Positions 14,759 to 22,605 of a DNA stretch of 30,022 nt are shown one piece after another (positions within the stretch are counted from its first letter, which is position 1; each line of letters starts with the position of its first letter). Source of the stretch: a virus. A program made the position numbers and the translations under genes. The notes under the pieces are model-generated. The model made no database searches. It had not been told where the DNA came from and saw only the letters and a program-made list of their open reading frames with translations. The DNA is taken from positions 1-30,022 of the IMG/VR virus record IMGVR_UViG_3300019487_000735. One strand, written 5' to 3'.

Positions 14759-16209
14759 TTTATTGTGATCGTCGTTTGAATACATCTCTCTTCTATTATT
14801 CCACAAACCTCATCTTCTTTTATTAATGGGTCATGAAAATCACAATATAGAGATATGTATTTTCTTCCTGGGGTTCCACGTCCATGACGTGAACATACAA
14901 TCTTAAATTTACAATTCTCTGGTTTTCTTGCGTTTGGATCATTGGCATTTGCTTGGTGTTTTTGCATAACTTCTACTTCATCAAGCTTAGAAAATATAGT
15001 GAAATTATCACAAAGCCAAATTATTCTGTCTGATCCAGACATAGTACTTTCGTCTTCTTTTTCTAGCCCATCTCTATTTTGTTGTGCAAATGCTAACATC
15101 GGAGCATTATAAGATCCCATTAGATCATGTAATGTTGTCATTCTGTAGCCAAGAGCTTCCCATTCTTTGTCTTTGTTTTTGTCATTATAGTTCATTAGTT
15201 TAAGATAATCAAGTATAACAAGACATTTATTGAATTTTCCTTCAGAGTTTTGCCCAACTATTTTGGCGAAAAACCTTCTTATGATGCTTATTTGTTCTTC
15301 TAACGTCCACCCCTTTATATCAACATAATGTATCTTATTGTCTTTAAGATATTGAGACATATTTTTTATAGACTCTAATTTATTTGTATCGGCAAAAAAC
15401 CTACCTTCATCTAAACTTACCAAAGGAGTTTTTGTTGCTATTGCAGACCATCTAATTGTTTGATATAAATCATCTAATTCTGTGTCCAAGTATAAAACAG
15501 GAATTCCTTGTTTTGCGACATTGTTTGCTATATTCATTGCGACCGTGGATTTTCCAAATTTTGCTCTGGATGCTATAATACTTATTGTCCCGTCTCTAAA
15601 CCCACCCCCTATAGATCTCTCATACAACGGAAAGCCAAATTTTATTCCAACATGAACTTTGCCTTGTTTAACTTCTTGGGCTTTATTATATAGCCAATTG
15701 TCAAAATTTTTGCCCAATATATCTATTTCGGAAGACTTAAATAAATTAGTAGTAAATTCAAGGGTTGAACACTCTATGATGTTTGATACTTCATCTGGAG
15801 ATTTTGCAGAATCAATTGCCTCTTTAATCTCTTCTACTTTTTGATAATATTTTCTTTTAACAGAATTATTAAGAACTATTATTAGTAGATCTTCAAAATC
15901 TTTCTTGGAAACAGAATTTTCTGTTGCAAACTTTATTGTTTCTTGTATTATAGGTTTTTGGCTCTTATAGTATTCAGGGTACAAAAATGCTATTTTTTCA
16001 GATAAGATAACATCGTCTATGGGCTTGTTATCATTTAAGTTAGAACTTTCAGAATATATATTTTTCACCGCACTGAAAGAACACCTAACAGATTGTGAGC
16101 TAAAATCATCTAAACCAAGTCCATTATAATCAAAAATAGTTTTTGGATTTTTAATAAACCAAGATAGTACTTTTTTCTCTGCTAAATCGTTTGTGTATTT
16201 TGTCTGCAT
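14755..16209 (-). CDS. dnaB: DnaB-like replicative DNA helicase
   Basis: A 484-residue hexameric helicase of the DnaB family. The N-terminal helical domain (to about residue 155) resembles the DnaB primase-interacting part. KFGFPLYERSIGGGFRDGTI leads into Walker A (SRAKFGKST, K220), then YLDTELDD with the catalytic Glu, Walker B VILDYLKL at 331-338, FAQQNRDG (the H3 sensor Gln) and CSRHGRGTPGRKY with the arginine finger. Overlaps of 28 bases with the gene before and 4 with the primase gene after indicate one operon. Bacterial DnaB is about 470 residues, so this is full length. Confidence 0.93.
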   Translation of the reverse strand: MQTKYTNDLAEKKVLSWFIKNPKTIFDYNGLGLDDFSSQSVRCSFSAVKNIYSESSNLNDNKPIDDVILSEKIAFLYPEYYKSQKPIIQETIKFATENSVSKKDFEDLLIIVLNNSVKRKYYQKVEEIKEAIDSAKSPDEVSNIIECSTLEFTTNLFKSSEIDILGKNFDNWLYNKAQEVKQGKVHVGIKFGFPLYERSIGGGFRDGTISIIASRAKFGKSTVAMNIANNVAKQGIPVLYLDTELDDLYQTIRWSAIATKTPLVSLDEGRFFADTNKLESIKNMSQYLKDNKIHYVDIKGWTLEEQISIIRRFFAKIVGQNSEGKFNKCLVILDYLKLMNYNDKNKDKEWEALGYRMTTLHDLMGSYNAPMLAFAQQNRDGLEKEDESTMSGSDRIIWLCDNFTIFSKLDEVEVMQKHQANANDPNARKPENCKFKIVCSRHGRGTPGRKYISLYCDFHDPLIKEDEVCGIIEERCIQTTITIK

Positions 16210-16661
16210 ATTGCCCTCTGGTATGCTATTTTTAATATGTCTATTTTACGGTCTATTGCGTAAGGAATATCTTTTATTCTTGCTAATTTTGCTTTTAAAA
16301 TAATCAGGTCTTTATATCTGTCATCTATATCTTTATTTTCATTTCTAACTATAGCTATTTTCTCTTCGATTTTTTTAAATCGGCAATCTTCAGAAAGATT
16401 ACTTACAGCAGAGTATAGCTGTTTATTAACTTCTGGTGTTAGTATCTCTATTTGGCATTCTAAAGATGCTTTTTGCGACCTTACATAAATATTATATGAA
16501 ACTATTTTATTCATTAGTTGTTCTATTTTTTCTATTGGCATTGAAATAAAACTTTCCACATCTATTTGGGCTATTTCGTCGCAAGATATTGTATTTTTAT
16601 TAACTGGATGAATACCTGTTGACTTTACCCAGTTTGTAATTTCACTTATGATTTCTTCCAT
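16182..16661 (-). CDS. Hypothetical helical protein upstream of dnaB
   Basis: Not recognised. From the ATG at 16661 the protein has 159 residues, is predicted almost wholly helical, and has charged coiled-coil-like stretches (KKIEEKIAIVRNENKDIDDR, LIILKAKLARIKDIP). One Cys-Asp-Glu near the N-terminus; no zinc motif. An in-frame TTG at 16679 is possible but has no better ribosome site. It overlaps the HAD gene by 20 bases and dnaB by 28. A helicase loader or helicase-associated factor often sits next to a phage DnaB, so this is a candidate by position only. Confidence 0.7.
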   Translation of the reverse strand: MEEIISEITNWVKSTGIHPVNKNTISCDEIAQIDVESFISMPIEKIEQLMNKIVSYNIYVRSQKASLECQIEILTPEVNKQLYSAVSNLSEDCRFKKIEEKIAIVRNENKDIDDRYKDLIILKAKLARIKDIPYAIDRKIDILKIAYQRAICRQNTQTI

Positions 16662-17412
16662 GTATTGCACATTTAACAATTTCGGATATGTTTTTTAAAA
16701 TAAGAACAGTTTCTTCTATTCCGCTTGTTTGAATACAGTCAACTCCATATTTTAGCACAGGAAAATCATTACCACCCTCATATAAAGCATCTCCTACATA
16801 TAAAATATCTTCTTTATGATAGAGACCTTTTTGTATCAAGTATTTTATTGCATAAGACTTATCTATACCTTTTATCGTAACATCTATTGATGTTGTGCCA
16901 CCTATTTTATATTCAAATTCTGGTGCCATAGGAGCAGATTTTGCCAATATTGCTTTTCTTTTTGAGCAATCAGGATCCCAGATTTTCTTTATTTCAGATG
17001 TAGCATCTTGCCCAAGTGCTGAATAAGTAATTTGCGAACCTTTGTCCTCGAATAAGTTTCCATAGATTTTATAAGTAGGTACATCAAAAGTAGATATTAT
17101 TTTAGCCTTTTCTTCTTCTAAAAGCTTAAAAGAATATCTTTCTATATATTCACCATTAACCCCATATTCAAATAACGATGCTCCACATGTAGGAAATATA
17201 AGAATTTGTGGTATATGATGTGGGTTGATGTAATCAATAATTTGTTTTCTTATTTGGTTTAATGATGCTCCTGATATTATTGCACAATTAGAAAATTTTA
17301 ATAGTTCTTCAAATGCGTGTATAATTTCTTCTGAGGATTTTTGTTTGCTTGGGGTTAAAGTTTCATCAAGGTCAAAACAGAATAACTTTTTCTTTCCACA
17401 TTTCAAAATCAT
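16642..17412 (-). CDS. HAD-superfamily phosphatase (HAD-IIB, phosphomannomutase-like)
   Basis: A 256-residue HAD enzyme. Motif I is FCFDLDETLTPSK (D14 nucleophile, D16 acid), motif II is AIISGAS, a cap domain follows, and SIDVTIKGIDKSYAIKYL precedes motif IV, ILYVGDALYEGGNDFPV. This order (DxDxTLTP ... GDALyxGGND) is the HAD-IIB branch that includes eukaryotic phosphomannomutase and sugar phosphatases. It is not the HAD-III type of GmhB, so I do not assign it to the missing ADP-heptose phosphatase step, although it could act on a sugar phosphate. Its ATG overlaps the stop of the nuclease gene before it by 4 bases. Confidence 0.8.
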   Translation of the reverse strand: MILKCGKKKLFCFDLDETLTPSKQKSSEEIIHAFEELLKFSNCAIISGASLNQIRKQIIDYINPHHIPQILIFPTCGASLFEYGVNGEYIERYSFKLLEEEKAKIISTFDVPTYKIYGNLFEDKGSQITYSALGQDATSEIKKIWDPDCSKRKAILAKSAPMAPEFEYKIGGTTSIDVTIKGIDKSYAIKYLIQKGLYHKEDILYVGDALYEGGNDFPVLKYGVDCIQTSGIEETVLILKNISEIVKCAIHGRNHK

Positions 17413-17807
17413 TTTCTGTTTCCTATCATATCTATTATAATTTCTTTTTTAAGATCTTCTTCTTTTATGATTAGTAAAGCAATATTATTAATATCACACC
17501 ATTGCTGTTTTCTGCAATCTCTTTCCAAAGAATCGAGAAATCTTATTCTAGTCCTATGAAAGTGATATACATATTTATCGTGCTGTATTCCATTAAATTC
17601 CAGGGCAATTTTAATAGATGGTATAAAAAAGTCTAGGAAAAGTTTTTCTCCGAAACATGGAACTTCTTCATATATAGGCACATTAGGATATATATTTTCA
17701 AGGATTTCCCCAAGTTTAGTTTGCCCTTTAGATTTACTGCTTTGCTTTTTCTTGTATTTGGTTATGTTTTTCCGATGGATTTTTCCGTTGGTATCTATGA
17801 ACTTCAT
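17409..17807 (-). CDS. PD-(D/E)XK endonuclease-like protein (Vsr/EDxHD type)
   Basis: A 132-residue protein with a lysine-rich start and a compact nuclease-like core: LGEILENIYP, then KLFLDFFIPSIKIALEFNGIQH (D59 and E70 spaced as in PD-(D/E)XK enzymes, followed by Q-H), then SLERDCRKQQWCDINNIALL, in which D97 and K100 fit the distal part. The pattern E...D...E-x-N-G-x-Q-H...D-x-x-K resembles the very-short-patch-repair and EDxHD homing endonuclease group. It might be a repair nuclease or a free-standing homing endonuclease. It lies between recA and the HAD gene, overlapping a small membrane ORF before it by 74 bases. Confidence 0.65.
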   Translation of the reverse strand: MKFIDTNGKIHRKNITKYKKKQSSKSKGQTKLGEILENIYPNVPIYEEVPCFGEKLFLDFFIPSIKIALEFNGIQHDKYVYHFHRTRIRFLDSLERDCRKQQWCDINNIALLIIKEEDLKKEIIIDMIGNRK

Positions 17808-17919
17808 TATATTTTATCTTACATAAATACTTTAAAACAATTAAAGAAAAACAATAAATTATATCTGGCAAAAAACAACAAGCAAATAAAAACGCTATTA
17901 GTATAATAGGTTTAGTCAT
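17734..17919 (-). CDS. Possible small membrane protein or lipoprotein (61 residues) after recA
   Basis: The ATG lies 1 base after the recA stop. The N-terminus MTKPIILIAFLFACC looks like a short signal peptide with a lipobox-like LFAC, followed by a second hydrophobic stretch (DIIYCFSLIVLKYLC) and a basic, polar tail. The first 37 codons fill the 113-base gap between recA and the nuclease gene; the rest overlaps the nuclease gene in another frame. Position supports it, the long overlap speaks against it. No known family. Confidence 0.4.
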   Translation of the reverse strand: MTKPIILIAFLFACCFLPDIIYCFSLIVLKYLCKIKYNEVHRYQRKNPSEKHNQIQEKAKQ

Positions 17920-17920
17920 T

Positions 17921-18937
17921 TTAGCTCATTATTTCTTTTAGCTTGCTCTCTACCAAACTTCTAGCCTTTCTATCTTCTCTTATAAAATTAGCCATCTTTT
18001 CTATTCCTTGAGACTTGTTTATTTCTTTATCTTCGTCGTAAAGAACAAACCAAGCGCCTGACTTCTTTATAATGCTAAACATAATAGCATATTCAACCAT
18101 TTCTCTTTCTAGATCAATTCCCTTGCCATATACTAAAGGTATAATTGCCTCCTTATATGGAACTCCACATCTATTTTTAACTATCTCTGCCTTTATGTAG
18201 TGTCCTATTGTATCTTCTCCGGACTTAATCTCTGGCGATGGGTATTTTTTGTCTATCTTTATTCTTATGTCACAGTAAAACTTTAATGCATAACCTCCAG
18301 GCTGACTTGACCCTCTTGCCATTGGACCTATTTTTGCTCTTTCTTGGTTTAACTGTATAAGTATATTATTATTGAGAGAGCAGAACTTTTTAGCCTTGGG
18401 CATGAATGGCGAAAATAACCTCGCCAGTGCGCCTACTTGGCTCTCCTCGGCGCTCGCCTCTAGAGTTATAGACGGAACACATGCCGGAATCGAATCGTTT
18501 ATTATTAGGCATTTTTGCTGAGTTTCTAAGATATGAGTCATTATATTGATTGCATTTTCTCCTGTTTCTGGGGTAATCCAGGATATCTTGCTCACATCTA
18601 AATCAGTGAAACATTTAGTTATGCTTTCATTGATTGATCTTTCGGCATTTATGTAAAAAACTTTAATATCTTGTTTTTGGGCCATTGCAGATATATGTAA
18701 TGATAAACTACTTTTACCTATACCAGCGGGGCCAAACAATTCTATTACTGCATTACCTGGAATTCCGCCTTTTTCTGAAAGGGCTTTGTCAAGTGAAAAT
18801 ATTCCAGTATTAAGAAAATAAGAAGGAGCAAGATCGCCTATGCTTTGCGAAACTCTTCCTCCAAGTTTTTCTATCTCTTTATGCAAAGATTCTATTTCAG
18901 ATATACTATCCTCTTTTTCTACTTTTGTTTTAGCCAT
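17921..18937 (-). CDS. recA: RecA recombinase
   Basis: A 338-residue RecA. Walker A is GPAGIGKSS at 69-77, the catalytic Glu is in YINAERSI (E99), and Walker B lies around CLIINDSIPA. Loop L1/L2 regions appear as SQVGALARLFSPFMPKAKKF and NQERAKIGPMARGSSQPGGY, and GGYALKFYCDIRIKI is the signature that follows L2. The length is near that of bacterial RecA (about 350); the acidic C-terminal tail is reduced. Unlike dnaE in this window, it has no intein. It would promote strand exchange, with the window's SSBs and RecB-like nuclease as natural partners. The ATG overlaps the preceding stop by 8 bases. Confidence 0.93.
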   Translation of the reverse strand: MAKTKVEKEDSISEIESLHKEIEKLGGRVSQSIGDLAPSYFLNTGIFSLDKALSEKGGIPGNAVIELFGPAGIGKSSLSLHISAMAQKQDIKVFYINAERSINESITKCFTDLDVSKISWITPETGENAINIMTHILETQQKCLIINDSIPACVPSITLEASAEESQVGALARLFSPFMPKAKKFCSLNNNILIQLNQERAKIGPMARGSSQPGGYALKFYCDIRIKIDKKYPSPEIKSGEDTIGHYIKAEIVKNRCGVPYKEAIIPLVYGKGIDLEREMVEYAIMFSIIKKSGAWFVLYDEDKEINKSQGIEKMANFIREDRKARSLVESKLKEIMS

Positions 18938-19472
18938 TGCTCCCCTTAATGAAATGATTAATAGTTTTTGGCTTCATATTATCATTTAAAAACTCAGTGG
19001 CCGCATCAGAAGCCTCTTTAGATGGAAAATCGATACTATTATCGTGAGCTTTACTCTCTGTTTTTACTTCTATTTCTTCGATGGACTCTCTGATTTCCTT
19101 ACTTATAAAGTTGATATGGAATAATCCTTTTAGGGAATTTGCTGCCCATAGCTTGTTTTTTGTCCAAGAGTAAGACATTTTTAAACAGTTAAAGAAAAAC
19201 TTTTTTACTTGATCATCCGTGCTGCTTTGTTTTTTCCAAAATTCCATAGACTGTAAGCCGAATTTCATTATCGTCATTGTTTCGGCCAATATATGGGCAA
19301 GATCAACTTTTATACTTGGCGTTGTTAAAGATGTATATATGTTTTTTGAGTTGATTTTTTCTTGCTTTTCAGCTTCTGCTATTTTTCTTATCTGTTGACA
19401 GTCTGCACAATTAGCATTTCTTTTCCCTAAAGGAGAAATGCCTTTATATCGAATGTGTATTTTACAAATCAT
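18930..19472 (-). CDS. Hypothetical protein with N-terminal Cys/His zinc-knuckle pattern
   Basis: Not recognised. The N-terminus holds C3-x-H5 and C21-x2-C24 (ICKIHIRYKG ... NANCADCQQ), which could bind zinc. The rest (KVDLAHILAETMTIMKFGLQ, FFFNCLKMSYSWTKNKLW) is mostly helical with a polar, Ser/Glu-rich region near the end. 180 residues. It overlaps the gene before it by 4 bases and recA by 8, so it is translated with recA; a recombination accessory role is possible but rests on position only. Confidence 0.65.
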   Translation of the reverse strand: MICKIHIRYKGISPLGKRNANCADCQQIRKIAEAEKQEKINSKNIYTSLTTPSIKVDLAHILAETMTIMKFGLQSMEFWKKQSSTDDQVKKFFFNCLKMSYSWTKNKLWAANSLKGLFHINFISKEIRESIEEIEVKTESKAHDNSIDFPSKEASDAATEFLNDNMKPKTINHFIKGSNG

Positions 19473-19720
19473 ATATATTTATGAAACTTACTAACATCTT
19501 TGTGGTTTTTATCAGGCGCAAAATAAGCAGTTATGCCGTCTCTTTTTATTTCTATAGCATCTATTTTTTCCCACGGCTTTGTGTTAAATAATTTATTTAA
19601 CATATCTATGAATTTTTTGCTTTTAAAATGTCTTGTAGAAACAGTTGAACATCCTTTATTAAATTTAATGTCATGATTATATAAAATAGCAAAGCCTTCA
19701 TCTGTTTTTATATTGCGCAT
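19469..19720 (-). CDS. Hypothetical small protein (83 residues)
   Basis: Not recognised. The sequence suggests a small alpha/beta domain: an N-terminal strand pair (GFAILYNHDIKFNKGCSTVS), a helix (SKKFIDMLNKLFNTKPWEK) and a terminal strand pair (IDAIEIKRDGITAYFAP). AAAGG stands 6 bases before the ATG. It overlaps the zinc-protein gene before it by 23 bases and the next gene by 4. Confidence 0.6.
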   Translation of the reverse strand: MRNIKTDEGFAILYNHDIKFNKGCSTVSTRHFKSKKFIDMLNKLFNTKPWEKIDAIEIKRDGITAYFAPDKNHKDVSKFHKYI

Positions 19721-19973
19721 TTTTGCCCTTTCGCTTTATTTCTTCATTTGTAATTAATCCGTCCAAAGGATCATACTTATATTGCCTAATTCTGCCTCCT
19801 ATTTTATTTATGAATTTTGCCACTTTATCATAACAATCTGAGCAACAAACACATTCGTCATATCGTCCATCTTTGTTTGAGCAATATCCCCATCTTTCTT
19901 TTATAACTGTCCAATCGTGTTTTGTTTCAATTAATTTTTTGTGACAAACATCACATTTAGTAGATCGCACCAT
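19698..19973 (-). CDS. Small zinc-finger protein (91 residues)
   Basis: From the ATG at 19973 the protein reads MVRSTKCDVCHKKLIETKHD, with C7-x2-C10, then W-G-Y-C in the middle and DECVCCSDCYDKVAKFI: at least six cysteines in CxxC-like pairs, so one or two zinc sites. The start is decided by GGAG 6 bases upstream; the in-frame ATG at 19985 lies upstream of this site and lacks one. A nucleic-acid or protein-binding adaptor is likely; no known family recognised. Confidence 0.7.
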   Translation of the reverse strand: MVRSTKCDVCHKKLIETKHDWTVIKERWGYCSNKDGRYDECVCCSDCYDKVAKFINKIGGRIRQYKYDPLDGLITNEEIKRKGKNAQYKNR

Positions 19974-19991
19974 TAATTTCTCCATTAATAT

Positions 19992-20348
19992 TTATTTTTC
20001 GCTATAATATTTTTCCATTTTATCTAATAGCTTATTTATTGCTGAACGTGCCAAATTATCATCCATTCCTATAAAAGAAACACTTTCATGTTTTTTAGGA
20101 TAATCTATAAAAAACGTAAACTCTGCGCTCCAATAGTTATCTGAATGCCAATAGAATATAAATGTCCAATTTTTGTCTATATATTTTCTAACTTCTTTGA
20201 AACATTCTTCGAAACTAAGGTTAAGCTTATCTTTAGTGCTTGAGGATAGATGGGATTTGGATACCTTAACCTCAAAGACCTTACAAGTCTGGGTTTTCCT
20301 TTTGGATTTGGTAGCCTTTAATGATTGAGATATTTTAGATTTACTCAT
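19992..20348 (-). CDS. Hypothetical protein with basic N-terminus (118 residues)
   Basis: Not recognised. The first 20 residues are rich in Lys and Ser (MSKSKISQSLKATKSKRKTQ), then comes an alpha/beta part with aromatic strands (NWTFIFYWHSDNYWSAEFTF) and a C-terminal helix (NLARSAINKLLDKMEKYYSE). The basic tail might bind nucleic acid. A weak AAGGA stands 12 bases before the ATG. It ends 18 bases before the zinc-finger gene. Confidence 0.6.
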   Translation of the reverse strand: MSKSKISQSLKATKSKRKTQTCKVFEVKVSKSHLSSSTKDKLNLSFEECFKEVRKYIDKNWTFIFYWHSDNYWSAEFTFFIDYPKKHESVSFIGMDDNLARSAINKLLDKMEKYYSEK

Positions 20349-20381
20349 ATTTTGTTACATTTCCTTATTTATTACCCTCAT

Positions 20382-20876
20382 CTAAGGATCACATCCGTCT
20401 TCTTTTGCGTATTTTCCGTTATATTCTTCCCATTGAACCCATTTTCTCTTCCCGTCTTTATTTGTTCGCCAAAATCCCCAGTTTCTTGTCTTCTTAAAAG
20501 CAAGTAATAAAGTCCAAGCTGGCTTGTCTTTTAGTAGAGTAACTCTATGAGAATGACTAGCAGAGAACTTTCTAATACATGGTGCTTTAAAAATTTGTGT
20601 CTTTATTAATTTAGACTTAGTATCCCAATATTCCTCAGAATATCCGTTTTTAAAAACAAAACTTATCATTGTGCATGGATGATCATGTACAGATATAGAA
20701 CAGTCGCCTTTATTAAAACGATGAATGTAAATCCTTATGTCATTAATTTTTAGCAGTTTCCACAGCCAAAATGTATTAGATAATCTAAGCAATGTCCACC
20801 TTGATAGATAAGACTGACCATCGCTTCTAGCTATTTCTTCTCTTCTTAGAATCTTGTCAATTAGCTTTTGTAGCAT
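20382..20876 (-). CDS. Cupin-like metal-binding protein
   Basis: A 164-residue protein with a cupin pattern. IYIHRFNKGDCSISVHDHPC carries a His-x-His-type first motif, followed by ISFVFKNGYSEEYWD (the Glu of cupin motif 1), and ASHSHRVTLLKDKPAWTLLL gives the second His motif. The C-terminus is basic and aromatic (NWGFWRTNKDGKRKWVQWEE). Small cupin-like proteins of this type occur in phages with unknown role; enzymatic activity (dioxygenase or sugar-binding) is possible. The ATG overlaps the preceding gene by 20 bases. Confidence 0.6.
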   Translation of the reverse strand: MLQKLIDKILRREEIARSDGQSYLSRWTLLRLSNTFWLWKLLKINDIRIYIHRFNKGDCSISVHDHPCTMISFVFKNGYSEEYWDTKSKLIKTQIFKAPCIRKFSASHSHRVTLLKDKPAWTLLLAFKKTRNWGFWRTNKDGKRKWVQWEEYNGKYAKEDGCDP

Positions 20877-21243
20877 TTTCTTTCTCTATAGCATACTTTC
20901 TGTACATTGGGTTTGGATCATGCACTCTTTCGGTGTAAATCATTGGATTTCCAGAAACCTTAAACCATTTTATCCTACATGAATTATCTGGCATAAATCC
21001 TCCAACTCCTATTTTAAGGTGTTGATTTTTACCGCCATCAAGAACATTAGGAATAAAGGCTTCATATAAAATAAAATGATGCTTAATATAAGACTCTTTG
21101 TTCATCTCTATGCCATTAAATGTTAATTTTCTAATTTTTAGATTTTCTTTTTGGCATCTAATTGCAAGATTTTTCCAACAAGAAACCTCGGCTTCATTTT
21201 GCTTTATTATTTCGCCGTTAGATAGTATTGCTTCCCACGGCAT
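20857..21243 (-). CDS. Hypothetical protein (128 residues)
   Basis: Not recognised. I use the ATG at 21243 (MPWEAILSNGEIIKQNE), 4 bases after the stop of the gene before it; an in-frame TTG at 21282 would lie inside that gene. The protein has strand-rich segments (HHFILYEAFIPNVL, KIGVGGFMPDNSCRIKWFKV) ending in VHDPNPMYRKYAIEKENA. The double 'NG' strand-turn pattern at the start suggests a beta-rich fold. No catalytic motif is evident. Confidence 0.6.
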   Translation of the reverse strand: MPWEAILSNGEIIKQNEAEVSCWKNLAIRCQKENLKIRKLTFNGIEMNKESYIKHHFILYEAFIPNVLDGGKNQHLKIGVGGFMPDNSCRIKWFKVSGNPMIYTERVHDPNPMYRKYAIEKENATKAN

Positions 21244-21247
21244 ATAT

Positions 21248-21784
21248 TTATAGCGATCTTCTATAGCTTGCCAGAAGTTCAAACCATTTTCTGTATTCTA
21301 TAAGAGTTGTAACTTGTTTTGACACTTCTTTCATTAGAGATAATTTTGAATAGAAAAATTCATCTACTCTACTTAGAATCCATGGCGAAACATTTTTCCA
21401 ACGTTCATTTAAGAAATACCCAAGTACTATTTTATTGTGATCTTTGGCAACAGTTACTTCACTTGCAGTTCCTGCTCCACAGTTTTCATCAAGTAAAACT
21501 ATAATAATATCAGCTCCTTTAACTGCTTTTATATCGCCATCCACTATGACAGAACAATGTCTAACACAACTAGATAAATTATGAGACTTCTTTTCCTGAT
21601 AAGACAACATAGTTGGATACTTTCCTTGATTGTACTTGAAATCGCATGGGTCTATGATTTTAACTACATCTTTATTGTTAAAAAGACGTTTTATTTCACG
21701 TTTTATTTCTTTTCTAATACCAACTCCATAATCTTTTGATCGCTCAATAGCACCTGCAATATATATACTAATTGGTTTAATCAT
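21248..21784 (-). CDS. Nucleoside 2-deoxyribosyltransferase-like protein
   Basis: A 178-residue protein with the fold signatures of the nucleoside 2-deoxyribosyltransferase and DUF4406 group: ISIYIAGAIERSKDYG at the N-terminus (first strand and Ala-Gly turn), DGDIKAVKGADIIIVLLDEN in the middle, and CGAGTASEVTVAKDHNKIVL, the G-x-G-T-x-x-E motif in which Glu would be the nucleophile. It could exchange bases on deoxynucleosides or cleave nucleotides, fitting a nucleotide-metabolism set with the dNMP kinase. The substrate is unknown. Starts with ATG, overlapping the preceding stop by 4 bases. Confidence 0.7.
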   Translation of the reverse strand: MIKPISIYIAGAIERSKDYGVGIRKEIKREIKRLFNNKDVVKIIDPCDFKYNQGKYPTMLSYQEKKSHNLSSCVRHCSVIVDGDIKAVKGADIIIVLLDENCGAGTASEVTVAKDHNKIVLGYFLNERWKNVSPWILSRVDEFFYSKLSLMKEVSKQVTTLIEYRKWFELLASYRRSL

Positions 21785-22083
21785 ATCAAATCCTCCCAGA
21801 TAATGCTATTAAATCCGTATGTTTTAAGACAAGAGTATGCTTCGCTACGTATTGCATCTGTAATCTGTGGGCGTTTATTACAGCACGGGAAAAGCCCTGC
21901 GTGAATCTTATCTTTATCGAAGTCAAAGATATGAAACTGAATACCAGAATTATATAATGACAATAAGAAGTTTCTGTTATCTTGTACAAAAGATTTAATG
22001 AAGCCTTGGTTTTTGCTTATTTTTTCTAGTCTTTCTTCCTCTGTTTTATAGAATTTTTCTGTTATTTTATTTAAATTTAACAC
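21781..22083 (-). CDS. Hypothetical protein with GTG start (100 residues)
   Basis: Not recognised. The start is GTG at 22083; the nearby ATG at 22085 is in another frame and closes at once. The N-terminal half is helical and charged (NKITEKFYKTEEERLEKISK), the second half alpha/beta with a Cys-Cys (HAGLFPCCNKRPQITDAIRS). It ends with a 4-base overlap into the deoxyribosyltransferase-like gene. Confidence 0.55.
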   Translation of the reverse strand: MLNLNKITEKFYKTEEERLEKISKNQGFIKSFVQDNRNFLLSLYNSGIQFHIFDFDKDKIHAGLFPCCNKRPQITDAIRSEAYSCLKTYGFNSIIWEDLI

Positions 22084-22091
22084 ATTATTTA

Positions 22092-22316
22092 TTAGATTTT
22101 GTTGTACTTGAAATTACATGGGTAATCGTACTTTCCACAGCTAAATTCACAGTTTACAATAGTACTTTTTATACTAGGATTTGCCTTTGAAATACATGAT
22201 AATCTATAAAAACCAACATGATGTATCTTAGTATTTTTTAGAATCTTAACATAAGGAAGTCCATAAATCATTGTGCATATTGCATATCTTAGTCTTTTTA
22301 AAAATTCTTTAAACAT
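22092..22316 (-). CDS. Hypothetical small basic protein (74 residues)
   Basis: Not recognised. I use the ATG at 22316 because GAGGT stands 8 bases upstream and the ATG overlaps the preceding stop by 8 bases; a longer frame to 22376 would run through the preceding gene. The start is basic (MFKEFLKRLRYAICTMIYGL) with a short hydrophobic part, followed by four cysteines (LSCISK, NCEFSCGKYDYPC) that might bind metal. Confidence 0.55.
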   Translation of the reverse strand: MFKEFLKRLRYAICTMIYGLPYVKILKNTKIHHVGFYRLSCISKANPSIKSTIVNCEFSCGKYDYPCNFKYNKI

Positions 22317-22605
22317 TGCGACGTACCTCAAAAACCCCAACATCTGTATCTGTTTCTTTTCCGTCCTGCATTCCACGGCCTAGAGAGCCAATTGGATTGG
22401 CAACAATTGCTATTGCCTTTGCTGTTTTAGGCTTAAGAGCTTCTACATTATTTGTTTCTTCTTTAACAATAGGTTCTACTACCTTGGAAGATTCTTGATA
22501 TCTCTCAATAGCTTCTGTAAGTGCAACCGTTAAAGCATTCATATTATTAACAGTCAAGGTTTTGTGTTTAAACTTAAACACCACTTCTTTAATTAGCTCT
22601 ATCAT
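22309..22605 (-). CDS. Hypothetical protein (98 residues)
   Basis: Not recognised. The ATG at 22605 has AAGGAG 7 bases upstream, so the longer in-frame start at 22638 is unlikely. The protein begins MIELIKEVVFKFKHKTLTVN, has a helical middle (NALTVALTEAIERYQESSKV), a Glu/Pro-rich linker, and a glycine-rich C-terminal part (IAIVANPIGSLGRGMQDGKE). It overlaps the lipoprotein gene before it by 17 bases. Confidence 0.6.
   Translation of the reverse strand: MIELIKEVVFKFKHKTLTVNNMNALTVALTEAIERYQESSKVVEPIVKEETNNVEALKPKTAKAIAIVANPIGSLGRGMQDGKETDTDVGVFEVRRNV

Noticed and set aside
14755-16209. Atypical Walker A in the DnaB-like helicase (SRAKFGKST without the first Gly)
   Set aside because: E. coli DnaB, as I recall it, also lacks the first Gly of the consensus, so this is ordinary.
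16642-17412. HAD phosphatase as the missing GmhB step of ADP-heptose synthesis
   Set aside because: The motif order and cap type fit HAD-IIB (phosphomannomutase-like), not the HAD-III type of GmhB.
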